Shown here one piece after another: positions 1 to 8,066 of a DNA stretch of 38,773 bases. The stretch is from a virus. Location: the IMG/VR virus record IMGVR_UViG_3300046389_000491, positions 1 through 38,773 of that record. One strand, 5' to 3'. Under the pieces are notes generated by a model, which worked only from the letters and a program-made list of their open reading frames with translations, searched no databases and was not told the DNA's origin. The position numbers and the translations under genes were made by a program. How positions within the stretch are numbered: the first letter of the stretch is position 1; every line of letters starts with the position of its first letter.

Positions 1-237
1 TATGATTTTATTGAAGACATGAAAAAAGTATTCCCAACACTTAAAGATGATTGGGGTATTTATGTGCCTGAAGTAAAATACTTATCACCTGAACCACTTG
101 TCGATTATTCCGATTTAGCTCTTACTAAGTATCCTAACGTCCACTTTGTTGGTGATGCTCTTTCTGCTAGAGGTATAACGGTAAGTGGTGCACAAGGTAC
201 ATATGTTGCTGAGAGTTTACTAGGAAAATTAAAATAA
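1..237 (+). CDS. C-terminal fragment of a FAD-dependent oxidoreductase-like protein
   Basis: The reading frame is open from the first base, so the N-terminus and the dinucleotide-binding fold lie outside the window. The visible 78 residues end with VHFVGDALSARGI followed by a small-residue helix (GAQGTYVAESLL). That pattern of hydrophobic strand, GD, RG(I/L) and an Ala/Gly helix resembles the last FAD-contacting segment of flavoprotein dehydrogenases of the COG2509/HI0933 kind, where the GD aspartate binds the flavin ribityl phosphate. Family membership is inferred from this tail only. A phage copy would be an auxiliary metabolic gene. The next gene begins about 12 bases after the stop, at a TTCGTATATT motif. 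Other Rossmann-type oxidoreductases cannot be excluded. Confidence 0.5.
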   Translation, partial: YDFIEDMKKVFPTLKDDWGIYVPEVKYLSPEPLVDYSDLALTKYPNVHFVGDALSARGITVSGAQGTYVAESLLGKLK

Positions 238-238
238 A

Positions 239-249
239 TTTCGTATATT
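239..249 (+). promoter_or_regulatory. TTCGTATATT motif, copy 1 (candidate non-late promoter)
   Basis: TTTCGTATATT sits directly against the first possible ATG (250) of the next gene. The same 10-mer TTCGTATATT precedes the polymerase-like gene (29370-29379) and the ssDNA-binding protein gene (31137-31146). If it is a promoter -7/-10 element, the transcript here would be almost leaderless and the second ATG at 256 would be the more likely start. The function is inferred only from recurrence. Confidence 0.35.
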
Positions 250-519
250 ATGGGCATGAAAAAACAAGATACAAACAATGATTGGCCTAAGAGTCAAAAA
301 TTAAAAAAAGCAGATGGAACTATAGCTTATCTTTGGGATAATAAATTACATAACTGGGAAGGACCAGCTTTGATTCCTGAAGGTAATGAGAAAAAAAGAG
401 AATATTATCTATATGGTATTCAGTATAGTGAAGCTGATCATAAAGAAGCAATTAGAAATCAAACAGGATTGCCTTGGTATAAACAACCAGCACCTAAAGG
501 ACAAAATCATAGAAACTAA
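250..519 (+). CDS. small phage protein with a GPA motif, function unknown
   Basis: This encodes 89 residues from the ATG at 250, or 87 from the ATG at 256, which gives a more typical MKK start. The core reads LHNWEGPALIPEGN and then KREYYLYGIQYS, resembling the H-x-x-x-GPA...YY-x-x-G pattern of small hypothetical phage proteins with one unit of a beta-rich repeat. Aromatic residues are frequent, and there is no signal peptide or membrane segment. The Pro/Gln/Asn-rich tail is probably disordered. It lies 12 bases after the flavoprotein fragment and 3 bases before the P-loop gene, so it is probably co-transcribed with the latter. No function can be assigned. Confidence 0.6.
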   Translation: MGMKKQDTNNDWPKSQKLKKADGTIAYLWDNKLHNWEGPALIPEGNEKKREYYLYGIQYSEADHKEAIRNQTGLPWYKQPAPKGQNHRN

Positions 520-522
520 GAT

Positions 523-1053
523 ATGAAAATAGGTTTATGCGGTACAATGAGTGTGGGTAAAACTACATTAGTAAATGCTTTAAAAGAAACAAAGCAATTT
601 AAAGATTATATGTTTAGAACAGAGCGTTCTAAGTATTTGATGGAGCAAGGTATTCCACTCAATACAGATTCAACATTAAAAGGTCAAACTATATTTTTGG
701 CTGAACGTTGTGCTGAATTAATTCAAACAGATATTATAACAGATAGAACTGTTATTGATGTTATGGCATTTACACAAAATGCTAAGTCTATACCTTATCA
801 AGATAAAGATAAATTTATTGATTATGCGAAAGAATTTATTAGAGAATATGATTATATTTTTTATATTTCTTCTGATGGCTTGCCTATTGAAGATAATGGA
901 GTACGCGAAACAGATGAACATTATAGGGATATAATTGATTTTACTATTACAAGTTTTATTAGAAAGTATGCATATATGATGAAAAATATAGAAACAATTA
1001 AGGGTTCAACAGAGGAACGAATTGAACAAATATTGAATATTACTGGTCTTTAA
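523..1053 (+). CDS. P-loop ATPase / nucleotide kinase-like protein
   Basis: The 176-residue protein starts with a strand and a Walker A loop, GTMSVGKTT at residues 7-15. A strand ending in TDRT near residue 74 follows, matching the DR(S/T) step of nucleoside and nucleotide kinases. The strand YDYIFYISS near residues 109-117 is the next core beta strand. Size and layout fit the AAA_28/NadR-like kinase group of single-domain P-loop proteins, which in phages often act as deoxynucleotide kinases or ligand-specific kinases. The substrate cannot be read from sequence. The gene follows the small GPA-motif gene by 3 bases and is followed by a late-type motif, so it is probably the last gene of an earlier transcription unit. 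Confidence 0.75.
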   Translation: MKIGLCGTMSVGKTTLVNALKETKQFKDYMFRTERSKYLMEQGIPLNTDSTLKGQTIFLAERCAELIQTDIITDRTVIDVMAFTQNAKSIPYQDKDKFIDYAKEFIREYDYIFYISSDGLPIEDNGVRETDEHYRDIIDFTITSFIRKYAYMMKNIETIKGSTEERIEQILNITGL

Positions 1054-1054
1054 C

Positions 1055-1068
1055 ATATTTATAATAAA
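1055..1068 (+). promoter_or_regulatory. late-type motif ATATTTATAATAAA, copy 1
   Basis: An exact copy of the recurring 14-mer lies in the 27-base gap before the gene at 1081. The core end is 16 bases from the ATG. The core TATTTATA is the reverse complement of the T4 late promoter TATAAATA. The promoter role is inferred. Confidence 0.55.
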
Positions 1069-1080
1069 AACTCTAATATA

Positions 1081-1701
1081 ATGAAGAAATCTGAATTAAA
1101 ATCGTTTATAAAAGAAAACATCGTAGATACTTTAAATGAAAGCCCTTCATCTGAAGAAATTAGAATGGCAAGACAAGCTGTAGCTAGGTTTATGAAGTAT
1201 AGAAATGTAGGTGAAAGCCAAGCAATTCGTGATCTAATGAATGCTTTAAAAGAAATCCAACCTAAAGAAGATGATCAACGATATATAGATTATTTAAGAA
1301 GAAGTGGTAGAGATAAAGAAGCAGATGAGTTAGTAGGAAAAAATGCTAATCTAAAAGAAGTAGACCCTAAAGATGTTAAACTTCAACAAGATTTAAACGC
1401 AGAACTTGAAAAAACTGTACAGTTAAAAAAAGATGCTGGTATTGAAGAAGATATTGATGACGATGATGTAGATGCTGATGCAATTAAAGCTGCAAAAGGA
1501 GCTAGAGGTAAACATAAAAAATTAGATTTAGCACTTAAAGCTTTAAAATCAATCACTGCAGAAATGAAATCATTAGCTAGAAAATATAGTCAAGGTGATG
1601 AAGCAGAAAAAGAAAAAATTAAAGATATATTAAGGAAAAAAACTCCACAAAAGAAAGAACTAGAATCATTAGTTGCAAAGTTAGAAAAAGATGTTGTCTA
1701 A
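1081..1701 (+). CDS. charged helical protein of unknown function
   Basis: This 206-residue protein is very rich in Lys, Glu, Asp and Ala and predicted to be almost wholly helical. It opens with MKKSELKSFIKENIVDTLNE, an N-terminal style I recall from proteins of marine T4-like phages. An acidic stretch, EEDIDDDDVDADA, lies near residues 122-134, followed by a basic coiled-coil-like half. There is no signal peptide or membrane segment. It has its own late-type motif upstream and overlaps the next gene by 11 bases, so it belongs to the late head/lysis region. A small terminase subunit is conceivable from its position two genes before terminase large, but no diagnostic motif supports that. Confidence 0.65.
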   Translation: MKKSELKSFIKENIVDTLNESPSSEEIRMARQAVARFMKYRNVGESQAIRDLMNALKEIQPKEDDQRYIDYLRRSGRDKEADELVGKNANLKEVDPKDVKLQQDLNAELEKTVQLKKDAGIEEDIDDDDVDADAIKAAKGARGKHKKLDLALKALKSITAEMKSLARKYSQGDEAEKEKIKDILRKKTPQKKELESLVAKLEKDVV

Positions 1702-2074
1702 AGAAAGATTAATTACTTATAGTATAATTTTTATTCTATTAAGTGCACTAGTTTATTTTGTATTTTTAGGAGATGAAAAATATGTAGAGGACTATAATAT
1801 TAAAATAGATGCTTTGGAAGCTAAAGTAGATTCTTTACACCATATAAACGATGATTTAGTATTTAAAATAGATACTTTAAATCAACAAATCGTAAAGTTA
1901 GATACAGAAATAGACAAGCAAGATAAAAAGATTGTCACTTTAAAATATAAAGTAAATGAAAAAGTTAATTCCGTTGATTCTTTTAATGATGATGAGCTTA
2001 CAAGGTTTTTCACAGAGCGTTATAGACACTACGAAGATTCAATTAAAAAAGCCGATAGCGCGTCTAGTAATTAA
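1691..2074 (+). CDS. membrane-anchored coiled-coil protein, candidate inner-membrane spanin
   Basis: The protein has 127 residues. A short basic N-terminus (SKER) precedes one hydrophobic segment at about residues 8-26, and the rest is a long heptad-like coiled coil (about 35-95) with a charged tail. This N-in, C-periplasmic layout is that of inner-membrane spanins (lambda Rz type), which join inner and outer membranes in the last step of lysis of Gram-negative hosts. It overlaps the previous gene by 11 bases. Its last 119 bases are shared, in another frame, with the start of the next gene, an arrangement common in Rz/Rz1-type pairs. The assignment rests on topology and gene overlap, not on sequence identity. 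A virion or assembly role is the alternative. Confidence 0.55.
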   Translation: MLSKERLITYSIIFILLSALVYFVFLGDEKYVEDYNIKIDALEAKVDSLHHINDDLVFKIDTLNQQIVKLDTEIDKQDKKIVTLKYKVNEKVNSVDSFNDDELTRFFTERYRHYEDSIKKADSASSN

Positions 2075-2366
2075 AGACCTAATAATAGGGGACGGTGCCA
2101 AAGAAGAATTAAAATTATTATCTAATAAATTAGGTTTATTAGAAACAAAAATAGTTGTTAAAGATAGTGTTATATTTAATTTAAATAAAAGTGTTATGAA
2201 TTTTGAAAATATATTATTAGCAAAATCTGACCAATTAGCTATATCACAAGAATTATCTCTAAAATTACAAACAGATTTAAAAAAACAAAAAGCCAAAACT
2301 AAATTGTTTCAATTAGGTTCGGGCGCATTAGTAGTTGGAGGAATAGTACTACTATTAGCAAAATAA
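1956..2366 (+). CDS. secreted coiled-coil protein with C-terminal membrane segment, candidate spanin partner
   Basis: The start ATG is embedded in the preceding gene in another frame, with a 119-base overlap. The 136-residue product begins with a clear Sec signal peptide: a KK N-region, a Leu/Met-rich core, and a probable cleavage after GFSQ near residue 20, typical of Bacteroidota. A helical coiled-coil region (about 50-115) follows, then a hydrophobic Gly-rich segment at residues 117-135. There is no cysteine anywhere, so it is not a classical lipid-anchored outer-membrane spanin. A C-terminal membrane segment recalls unimolecular spanins, but those begin with a lipobox. The overlap and paired topology still suggest a lysis role. 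The stop is 1 base before the terminase gene. Confidence 0.6.
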   Translation: MKKLIPLILLMMMSLQGFSQSVIDTTKIQLKKPIARLVIKDLIIGDGAKEELKLLSNKLGLLETKIVVKDSVIFNLNKSVMNFENILLAKSDQLAISQELSLKLQTDLKKQKAKTKLFQLGSGALVVGGIVLLLAK

Positions 2367-2367
2367 T

Positions 2368-3939
2368 ATGTCAGATTTAAAAAAAGTAATACGTCAAGAA
2401 TATTTAAAATGTGCTAAGGATCCAGTGCATTTTATGCGTAAATATTGTTATATACAACACCCACAACGTGGACGTATACAATTTAATTTATATCCATTCC
2501 AAGATAAAGTATTAACGCTATGGCGTGATAATCCTTATTCTATTGTATTAAAATCTAGACAGTTAGGTATATCTACTCTATCAGCAGGTTATTCTTTATG
2601 GTTAATGACTTTCCATAAGGATAAAAACGTACTTTGTATTGCAACAAAGCAGGACACAGCTAAAAACATGGTAACAAAGGTAAAATTTATGTATGAAAAT
2701 TTACCATCATGGCTTAAAATAGATGCACCTGAAAATAATAAATTAACACTACGATTAGCAAATGGATCCCAAATTAAAGCAACATCAGCTTCAAGTGATG
2801 CCGGTAGATCAGAAGCAGTATCTTTACTACTAATTGATGAGGCAGCCTTTATTGAAAATATTGGTGAAATATGGGCATCAGCACAACAAACACTAGCAAC
2901 TGGGGGTGGTTGTATAGCATTATCTACACCTTATGGTACAGGTAATTGGTTTCACCAAACATGGTCAAGAGCAGAAGCAGCAGAAAATGACTTTTTACCT
3001 ATCAAATTACCTTGGTATGTACACCCAGATAGAGATGAAGCATGGAGAAAAAGACAAGATGAATTATTAGGTGATCCTAGAATGGCAGCACAAGAATGTG
3101 ATTGTGATTTTAGCACCTCTGGTGATATTGTATTTTATCCTGAATATATAGAATACTATGAAAAATCATTTGTTAAAGACCCCTTAGAAAGAAGAGGTAA
3201 TGATCAAAATTTATGGGTTTGGGAACAAGCAGATTATTCAAGAAATTATATGGTAGTAGCTGATGTATCTAGGGGTGATGGTAAAGATTATTCTGCATTT
3301 CATGTTATAGATACAGAAACAAATGTACAAGTAGCTGAATATAAAGGACAAATTGGAACTAAAGAATATGGACACTTATTAGTAGGTATAGCTACAGAAT
3401 ATAATGAAGCAATGTTAGTAATAGAAAATGCTAATATTGGGTGGGCAACTATACAAGTTGTTATTGATAGACAATATCAGAACCTCTACTATTCACAAAA
3501 GGGTGGAGAAGCCAATGTTAATTCGTATTTTGATAAATATCAAGATCATTCAAAAATGGTTCCTGGATTTACTATGTCATCAAGAACGAGACCTATGGTA
3601 ATTGGTAAATTTCAAGAATACATAGGTGATAAAGGAGTAACAATACAATCTAAAAGATTAGTAGAAGAAATGAAAACATTTATATGGCGTAATGGAAGAC
3701 CAGAAGCTCAATCAGGATACAATGATGATTTAGTTATGGCTTTTAGTATTGCTATGTACATTAGAGATACAGCATTAAAATTTAAACAAAGAGGAATAGA
3801 CTTAACCAGACAATCCTTAAATAATATGCAAGTTAATAGAACAGCATATCAAGGGAGTTATGGTAATAACCAACAAATGAAAAATCCTTATCAAATTGAT
3901 ACAAATAAGGGTAAAGAAAACATTGATTGGTTATTATAG
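2368..3939 (+). CDS. terL: terminase large subunit (T4 gp17 family)
   Basis: This is the DNA-packaging motor ATPase and headful nuclease. The 523-residue protein is shorter than T4 gp17 (610). The N-terminal ATPase domain has a Walker A-like loop in KSRQLGIST (residues 62-70), a Walker B VSLLLIDEAA with D157 and E158, and an STP coupling motif near 186-188. The C-terminal RNase H-like nuclease domain shows D299 in ADVSRGDGKD, E353 in VIENANIGW and D453/D454 in GYNDD, matching the three metal-binding acids of the family. It would act at the portal vertex with the product of the next gene. The small terminase subunit was not recognised nearby. Confidence 0.97.
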   Translation: MSDLKKVIRQEYLKCAKDPVHFMRKYCYIQHPQRGRIQFNLYPFQDKVLTLWRDNPYSIVLKSRQLGISTLSAGYSLWLMTFHKDKNVLCIATKQDTAKNMVTKVKFMYENLPSWLKIDAPENNKLTLRLANGSQIKATSASSDAGRSEAVSLLLIDEAAFIENIGEIWASAQQTLATGGGCIALSTPYGTGNWFHQTWSRAEAAENDFLPIKLPWYVHPDRDEAWRKRQDELLGDPRMAAQECDCDFSTSGDIVFYPEYIEYYEKSFVKDPLERRGNDQNLWVWEQADYSRNYMVVADVSRGDGKDYSAFHVIDTETNVQVAEYKGQIGTKEYGHLLVGIATEYNEAMLVIENANIGWATIQVVIDRQYQNLYYSQKGGEANVNSYFDKYQDHSKMVPGFTMSSRTRPMVIGKFQEYIGDKGVTIQSKRLVEEMKTFIWRNGRPEAQSGYNDDLVMAFSIAMYIRDTALKFKQRGIDLTRQSLNNMQVNRTAYQGSYGNNQQMKNPYQIDTNKGKENIDWLL

Positions 3940-3941
3940 TA

Positions 3942-3955
3942 ATATTTATAACAAT
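3942..3955 (+). promoter_or_regulatory. late-type motif, copy 2 (variant ATATTTATAACAAT)
   Basis: The 10-base core ATATTTATAA is intact and the last four bases differ. It lies in the 31-base gap between terminase and portal, with the core ending 19 bases before the ATG. Confidence 0.5.
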
Positions 3956-3970
3956 AATTAATATATAGAA

Positions 3971-5863
3971 ATGGCAAATACAAGCATATTTTCAAGATTA
4001 CAAAGATTATTTTCAACTGACGTTGTTATCAGGAACGTTGGTGGTAATCAAATTAAAACAATAGATTCAGGTCATATACAATCAAGTGGCGAATATGAAA
4101 CTAATGCTTTAGTTGACCGATTTAATCGAGTATACTCAACAGCTCCTTCATCTTTATATGGAGCCCAATTTAACTTAAATTATAATTATTTAAGACCCCA
4201 ACTATATTCAGAATATGATATAATGGATCAGGATGCTATTATTGCCTCTGCTTTAGATATATTAGCTGATGAATCTACCCTTAAAAATGATATGGGTGAA
4301 GTACTTCAAATTAGAAGTTCAAATGAAGATATACAAAAAATTCTTTATAATTTATTTTATGATGTATTAAATATTGAATTTAATGCTTGGATGTGGATTA
4401 GACAAATGTGTAAGTATGGTGATTTTTTCCTAAAAATGGAAATATCAGAAAAATTTGGTGTTTATAATGTAATACCTTATACTGCTTATCACATTGAAAG
4501 AATGGAAGGTCAAAATCCTGAAAACCCATCAGAAGTAAAATTTAGATGGAATCCTGATGGATTCGCAGGTGGTTCTTATGGTTACTATAATGTACCTAAT
4601 CAAAATGTAAATGATGATAGAGGTGGTATTGTGTTTGATAATTACGAAATGGCACATTTTAGATTTGTAGCTGATGTTAATTATCTTCCTTATGGTAGAG
4701 CATATATTGAACCAGCTAGAAAATTATTTAAACAATATACATTAATGGAAGACGCGATGTTAATTCATAGAATTGCTCGTGCTCCAGAAAAAAGAGTATT
4801 TTATGTAAACGTTGGAGCTATTCCACCTAATGAAGTAGAAGCATTTATGCAGAAAACTATTTCAAGTATGAAACGTACTCCTATGATGGATGAAAAAACA
4901 GGTGAATATAACTTGAAATATAACATGCAAAATATGTTAGAAGATTTCTATATTCCTGTTCGTGGAAATGATAACGCAACAAAAATAGATACTACTCCAG
5001 GATTATCATATGATGGTATTCAAGATGTAGAATATCTAAGAGATAAATTATTTGCTGCTCTTAAAATACCTAAAGCATTCTTAGGATATGATGAAAACAC
5101 AGAAGGTAAAGCTACATTAGCAGCTGAAGATATTAGATTTGCTCGTACAATTGATAGAATACAAAGAATTATACTATCAGAATTTAATAAAATAGCATTA
5201 GTACACTTATATACTCAAGGCTATACAGATGAGACATTGACAAACTTTGAATTATCAATGACTACTCCATCTATTATATATGACCAAGAAAAAATTGAAT
5301 TATTAAAAGCTAAAACAGAATTAGCAGGTTCATTATTAGAACAAGGTTTAGTTCCATCTGATTGGATTTATCATAATGTATTCCACTTTAGTGAAGATCA
5401 ATATGATGAATATAGAGATTTAGCTCGAGAAGATGCTAAACGTCAATTTAGATTAGATCAAATAAAAGCAGAAGGTAATGACCCAGTTGCAACTGGTAAA
5501 TCATATGGTACACCTCATGATTTAGCTTCATTATATGGTATGGGTAGAACACAATCAGACCCAGCAAATGTACCTGATGGATATGCTAAAGATGATCCTA
5601 AAAAAGGAAGACCAATTGATTCAATGACTACAAGAGGTAAACAAGAAAATAATTTTGGTAAAGATCCATTAGGCGTAAAACGTATGAAAGATACAGATAA
5701 AAATGATGGTGATGGAAGACCAAGTTTAAGTGAATCAGAAAGTGCCCATGTAACTTATTTAAAAAACAAGGACATTTTTAGATCTCTTAACAAGAAAAAA
5801 TTAATATTTGAGGAAGATGAAAACACATCGTCACTACTTGATGAATCTCAACTAAAAAGCTAA
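3971..5863 (+). CDS. 20: portal protein (T4 gp20 family)
   Basis: The portal forms the dodecameric ring at the unique vertex, through which DNA enters and to which the neck attaches. At 630 residues it is longer than T4 gp20 (524), mostly through a charged C-terminal extension after about residue 500. Family hallmarks seen here include the helical block around ALDILADES (residues 93-101), the stem/clip region around IARAPEKRVFYVNVG, and the block LRDKLFAALKIPKAFLGYDE followed by an Ala-rich helix and DRIQRI. It is placed directly after terminase and before the prohead genes, as in T4. Its stop overlaps the next late-type motif. The C-terminal tail, rich in Asp, Lys, Gly and Ser, may be disordered. 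Confidence 0.95.
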   Translation: MANTSIFSRLQRLFSTDVVIRNVGGNQIKTIDSGHIQSSGEYETNALVDRFNRVYSTAPSSLYGAQFNLNYNYLRPQLYSEYDIMDQDAIIASALDILADESTLKNDMGEVLQIRSSNEDIQKILYNLFYDVLNIEFNAWMWIRQMCKYGDFFLKMEISEKFGVYNVIPYTAYHIERMEGQNPENPSEVKFRWNPDGFAGGSYGYYNVPNQNVNDDRGGIVFDNYEMAHFRFVADVNYLPYGRAYIEPARKLFKQYTLMEDAMLIHRIARAPEKRVFYVNVGAIPPNEVEAFMQKTISSMKRTPMMDEKTGEYNLKYNMQNMLEDFYIPVRGNDNATKIDTTPGLSYDGIQDVEYLRDKLFAALKIPKAFLGYDENTEGKATLAAEDIRFARTIDRIQRIILSEFNKIALVHLYTQGYTDETLTNFELSMTTPSIIYDQEKIELLKAKTELAGSLLEQGLVPSDWIYHNVFHFSEDQYDEYRDLAREDAKRQFRLDQIKAEGNDPVATGKSYGTPHDLASLYGMGRTQSDPANVPDGYAKDDPKKGRPIDSMTTRGKQENNFGKDPLGVKRMKDTDKNDGDGRPSLSESESAHVTYLKNKDIFRSLNKKKLIFEEDENTSSLLDESQLKS

Positions 5864-5876
5864 TATTTATAAATAA
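5863..5876 (+). promoter_or_regulatory. late-type motif, copy 3 (variant ATATTTATAAATAA)
   Basis: This copy starts on the last base of the portal stop codon and contains both TATTTATA and TATAAATA overlapping, so it reads as a T4-style late element on either strand. The core ends 15 bases before the next ATG at 5888. Confidence 0.5.
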
Positions 5877-5887
5877 ATATATTTTTG

Positions 5888-6751
5888 ATGAAAATAAAAC
5901 ATTCAAAATTTAAAAATACTGGTATATTATTCGAATTGCTAGTAAGACAGATTACCGCGGATACTTTAAAAGGGGGAGATTCTCCTGCAATTGATATACT
6001 TAAAGAATATTTTGTAAAAACAGAACTGGGACGTGAGTATAAATTGTATGAATCCATATTGAAATCAAAGGTAATATCAGAAGGAAAAGCTAATTCTTTA
6101 ATATCTACTATTTTAGAAAGTTCTAAAAAGTTTAATAGATCTGTACTTAGAAAACAAAAGTACAATCTAATTAATGAAATTAAAAAACATTATAACTTAG
6201 AATCCTTTTTTGGGTCTAAAGTAAAAAATTATAAAGAAATAGCTTCTATTTATACTTTAATAGAAAGTTATAACTACAAAGAAGTTACTAATATAGATCA
6301 AATTAACAATAATAAAGTTACTATATTAGAATTTTTAACTAAAACTAAAGTAGTTAAAGCACCAAAAGAAAAAGTAGTTCAAGAATTTACATCTTATGAT
6401 AAAGATTTAAGAACTTTAACTTATAAAATATTATTAGAGAAATTTAATGATAAGTATGATGGGTTAAGTATAGAGCAAAAAGAAATACTAAAAGAATTTA
6501 TATACTCAGTAGATTCAACACCTTCATTAAGAGAATTTTACAATAATAAAGTAAATACTTTAAAATCAACTTTAGAAACTATATCAGAATCAATAAAAGA
6601 TACAGCTACTAAAATTAAAATTACAGAAGTAGCTAAATTATTGACTGAATTAAATAAAACTGATAAAGTAGATAATGATAATTTAGTTGATTTGTTACAA
6701 TATTACGAACTAGTAAAAGAAATACAAGTAGCAAATGGCGTACAAATATAA
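5888..6751 (+). CDS. conserved head-region protein, function unknown
   Basis: A TTG in frame at 5885 could extend it by one codon, but the ATG at 5888 is preferred. The 287-residue product starts MKIKHSKFKNTGILFELLVR; I recall similar KH...NT...ELLVR starts in uncharacterised proteins of marine T4-like phages. The protein is Lys/Glu-rich and largely helical, without membrane segments or cysteines. Its place between portal and prohead protease is where T4 has small prohead core genes, so a role in head assembly is plausible but unproven. The last 17 bases overlap the next gene, suggesting translational coupling. Confidence 0.65.
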   Translation: MKIKHSKFKNTGILFELLVRQITADTLKGGDSPAIDILKEYFVKTELGREYKLYESILKSKVISEGKANSLISTILESSKKFNRSVLRKQKYNLINEIKKHYNLESFFGSKVKNYKEIASIYTLIESYNYKEVTNIDQINNNKVTILEFLTKTKVVKAPKEKVVQEFTSYDKDLRTLTYKILLEKFNDKYDGLSIEQKEILKEFIYSVDSTPSLREFYNNKVNTLKSTLETISESIKDTATKIKITEVAKLLTELNKTDKVDNDNLVDLLQYYELVKEIQVANGVQI

Positions 6752-7808
6752 ACTTAGTGAAATGTCCAAAACTGCTTCACCAGAAGCAGCAGCAAAAGAA
6801 CTTGAACGTAAAGATGGAGAAGGATTCCAAGTAGGTCAAGTTACTTATGCTGCAGATGGTCAATCCAAATCTACTATTACTAATATAGATAGTGAAACAG
6901 GTGCTGTTTCTTGGAAAATTACACAATTACCTGGATTTGATAAATTATATGACGAAATGGATCAGTTAGTTGATGTATCTAAAAGAGTTTATGTTAAAAC
7001 TAAGGATGATGATAAATTTAGAGAAATTTATGATGAAGCTCGTAAATTAAGAAATAAAGTAAGAACACATCTTAGAAACGAATACCCAGACGAGTATAAA
7101 AGAATGACTAGGATTGGTGAAGCTTATAGTGGTTTTATAAGAAACCCAGAAGACCCAGATTACAAAAAATTTGAACCAACTTCTCAAAGAATAAAGGGAA
7201 AAGTAGATCAATTTAAAGAAGATTTAAGAACATTATTTGGTAAATTTAAAGGTGATTTAAATAATCCTGATTTTATAAGAGGAGTAGCTGAAATAATGGT
7301 TAGTTGGAAATCACTTTTAAGAAGTCAAATGTCTGAAACTGATGTAGATGAAGCGTCAATGTCAGGTGCAGCTGGTGCTTATAATACACCATATGCTTTT
7401 GTAAGAAAAAAATTAAAAAAAGGTAAAAAGAAAAAAGGAGTTAAAATGAATAAACCTTCAGGTTTAGTCAATTATATGGATTATTCTGTTAATGAAGGTA
7501 ATGAAGAAGCTATTACTTATTTTCAACAAGCAATAAAGTTAAGTCATACTAATAAAGTAAGAAACCTTATATTAAAAGCTGCTAAAGAATTAGGGTTAGA
7601 AATCCCTAAAGTATGGACAGAAACTGTAAATGAAAATAACAAAAACCCAGGAGCAACATTAGGCCCAGGCCCTAAAGCAAGTGAAAATGGGGTAGCAGAT
7701 AATGCATATGTAAAACAATTTAAATATAAACTAGTTAAGAAAAATAAAGACGGTACTTATGTACAGCCTCCATCAACTTTACCAGTTCGTAAACTTTGGG
7801 GAGAATAA
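6735..7808 (+). CDS. head-region protein of unknown function
   Basis: This 357-residue protein starts inside the end of the preceding gene. Its N-terminal third is charged and helical. A low-complexity linker with a SMSGAAGAYNTPYAF segment and a Lys-rich patch (KKLKKGKKKKG) follows near residues 210-235, then a helical domain (about 250-290) and a C-terminal Gly/Pro/Lys-rich tail. The 'GAYxTPYAF' linker style recurs in proteins near the protease and scaffold genes of marine T4-like phages, as I recall. No enzymatic motif is visible. A minor core or scaffold-associated protein cleaved or lost during maturation is one guess. The next late-type motif follows 2 bases after the stop. Confidence 0.6.
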   Translation: MAYKYKLSEMSKTASPEAAAKELERKDGEGFQVGQVTYAADGQSKSTITNIDSETGAVSWKITQLPGFDKLYDEMDQLVDVSKRVYVKTKDDDKFREIYDEARKLRNKVRTHLRNEYPDEYKRMTRIGEAYSGFIRNPEDPDYKKFEPTSQRIKGKVDQFKEDLRTLFGKFKGDLNNPDFIRGVAEIMVSWKSLLRSQMSETDVDEASMSGAAGAYNTPYAFVRKKLKKGKKKKGVKMNKPSGLVNYMDYSVNEGNEEAITYFQQAIKLSHTNKVRNLILKAAKELGLEIPKVWTETVNENNKNPGATLGPGPKASENGVADNAYVKQFKYKLVKKNKDGTYVQPPSTLPVRKLWGE

Positions 7809-7810
7809 TA

Positions 7811-7824
7811 ATATTTATAACATG
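7811..7824 (+). promoter_or_regulatory. late-type motif, copy 4, running into a start codon
   Basis: The core ATATTTATAA ends 1 base before the ATG at 7822. If it is a -10-like promoter element, transcription would begin inside the small gene, so it would serve the downstream gene at 8067. Alternatively the motif has another role. Confidence 0.4.
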
Positions 7825-8061
7825 AAGGATAGACTAGTTAAAGAAGAAGAAGCTAAATTAGAAAAATTCCAACAAAGCCGTATTGATGCTTTTGGGGAAA
7901 TTGAAGATGAATTAAAATCTCTAATTAAACCCTTAAGACAGGCAAAAATAGATACGGTTAAATATTATAGACAAGATGAACCTAAAAGTTATTCTGTCGT
8001 TTATGGAACAGATTTAATTAAAGATTATATTAAAGATATTAAAACATTATTAGAAAAATAA
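7822..8061 (+). CDS. small charged protein, possible prohead core (gp67-like by position)
   Basis: The frame is open upstream to 7759, but the ATG at 7822 (MKDRLVKEEEAKLEKF) avoids overlap with the previous gene and gives a natural 79-residue protein. It is helical and highly charged, with no hydrophobic segment. In T4, the 80-residue prohead core protein gp67 lies between the portal and protease genes; size, charge and location agree here, but there is no sequence motif to confirm it. The start codon abuts a late-type motif. The next gene follows 5 bases after the stop. Confidence 0.55.
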   Translation: MKDRLVKEEEAKLEKFQQSRIDAFGEIEDELKSLIKPLRQAKIDTVKYYRQDEPKSYSVVYGTDLIKDYIKDIKTLLEK

Positions 8062-8066
8062 AAACA

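Noticed and set aside
1956-2030. Classical lipoprotein outer-membrane spanin for the second overlapping gene
   Set aside because: No cysteine occurs in the signal peptide region or elsewhere in the protein, so a lipobox is excluded.
7759-7821. Upstream extension of the small gene at 7822
   Set aside because: It would overlap the end of the preceding gene by 50 bases in another frame and the added residues (YSLHQLYQFVNF...) do not fit the charged helical protein.
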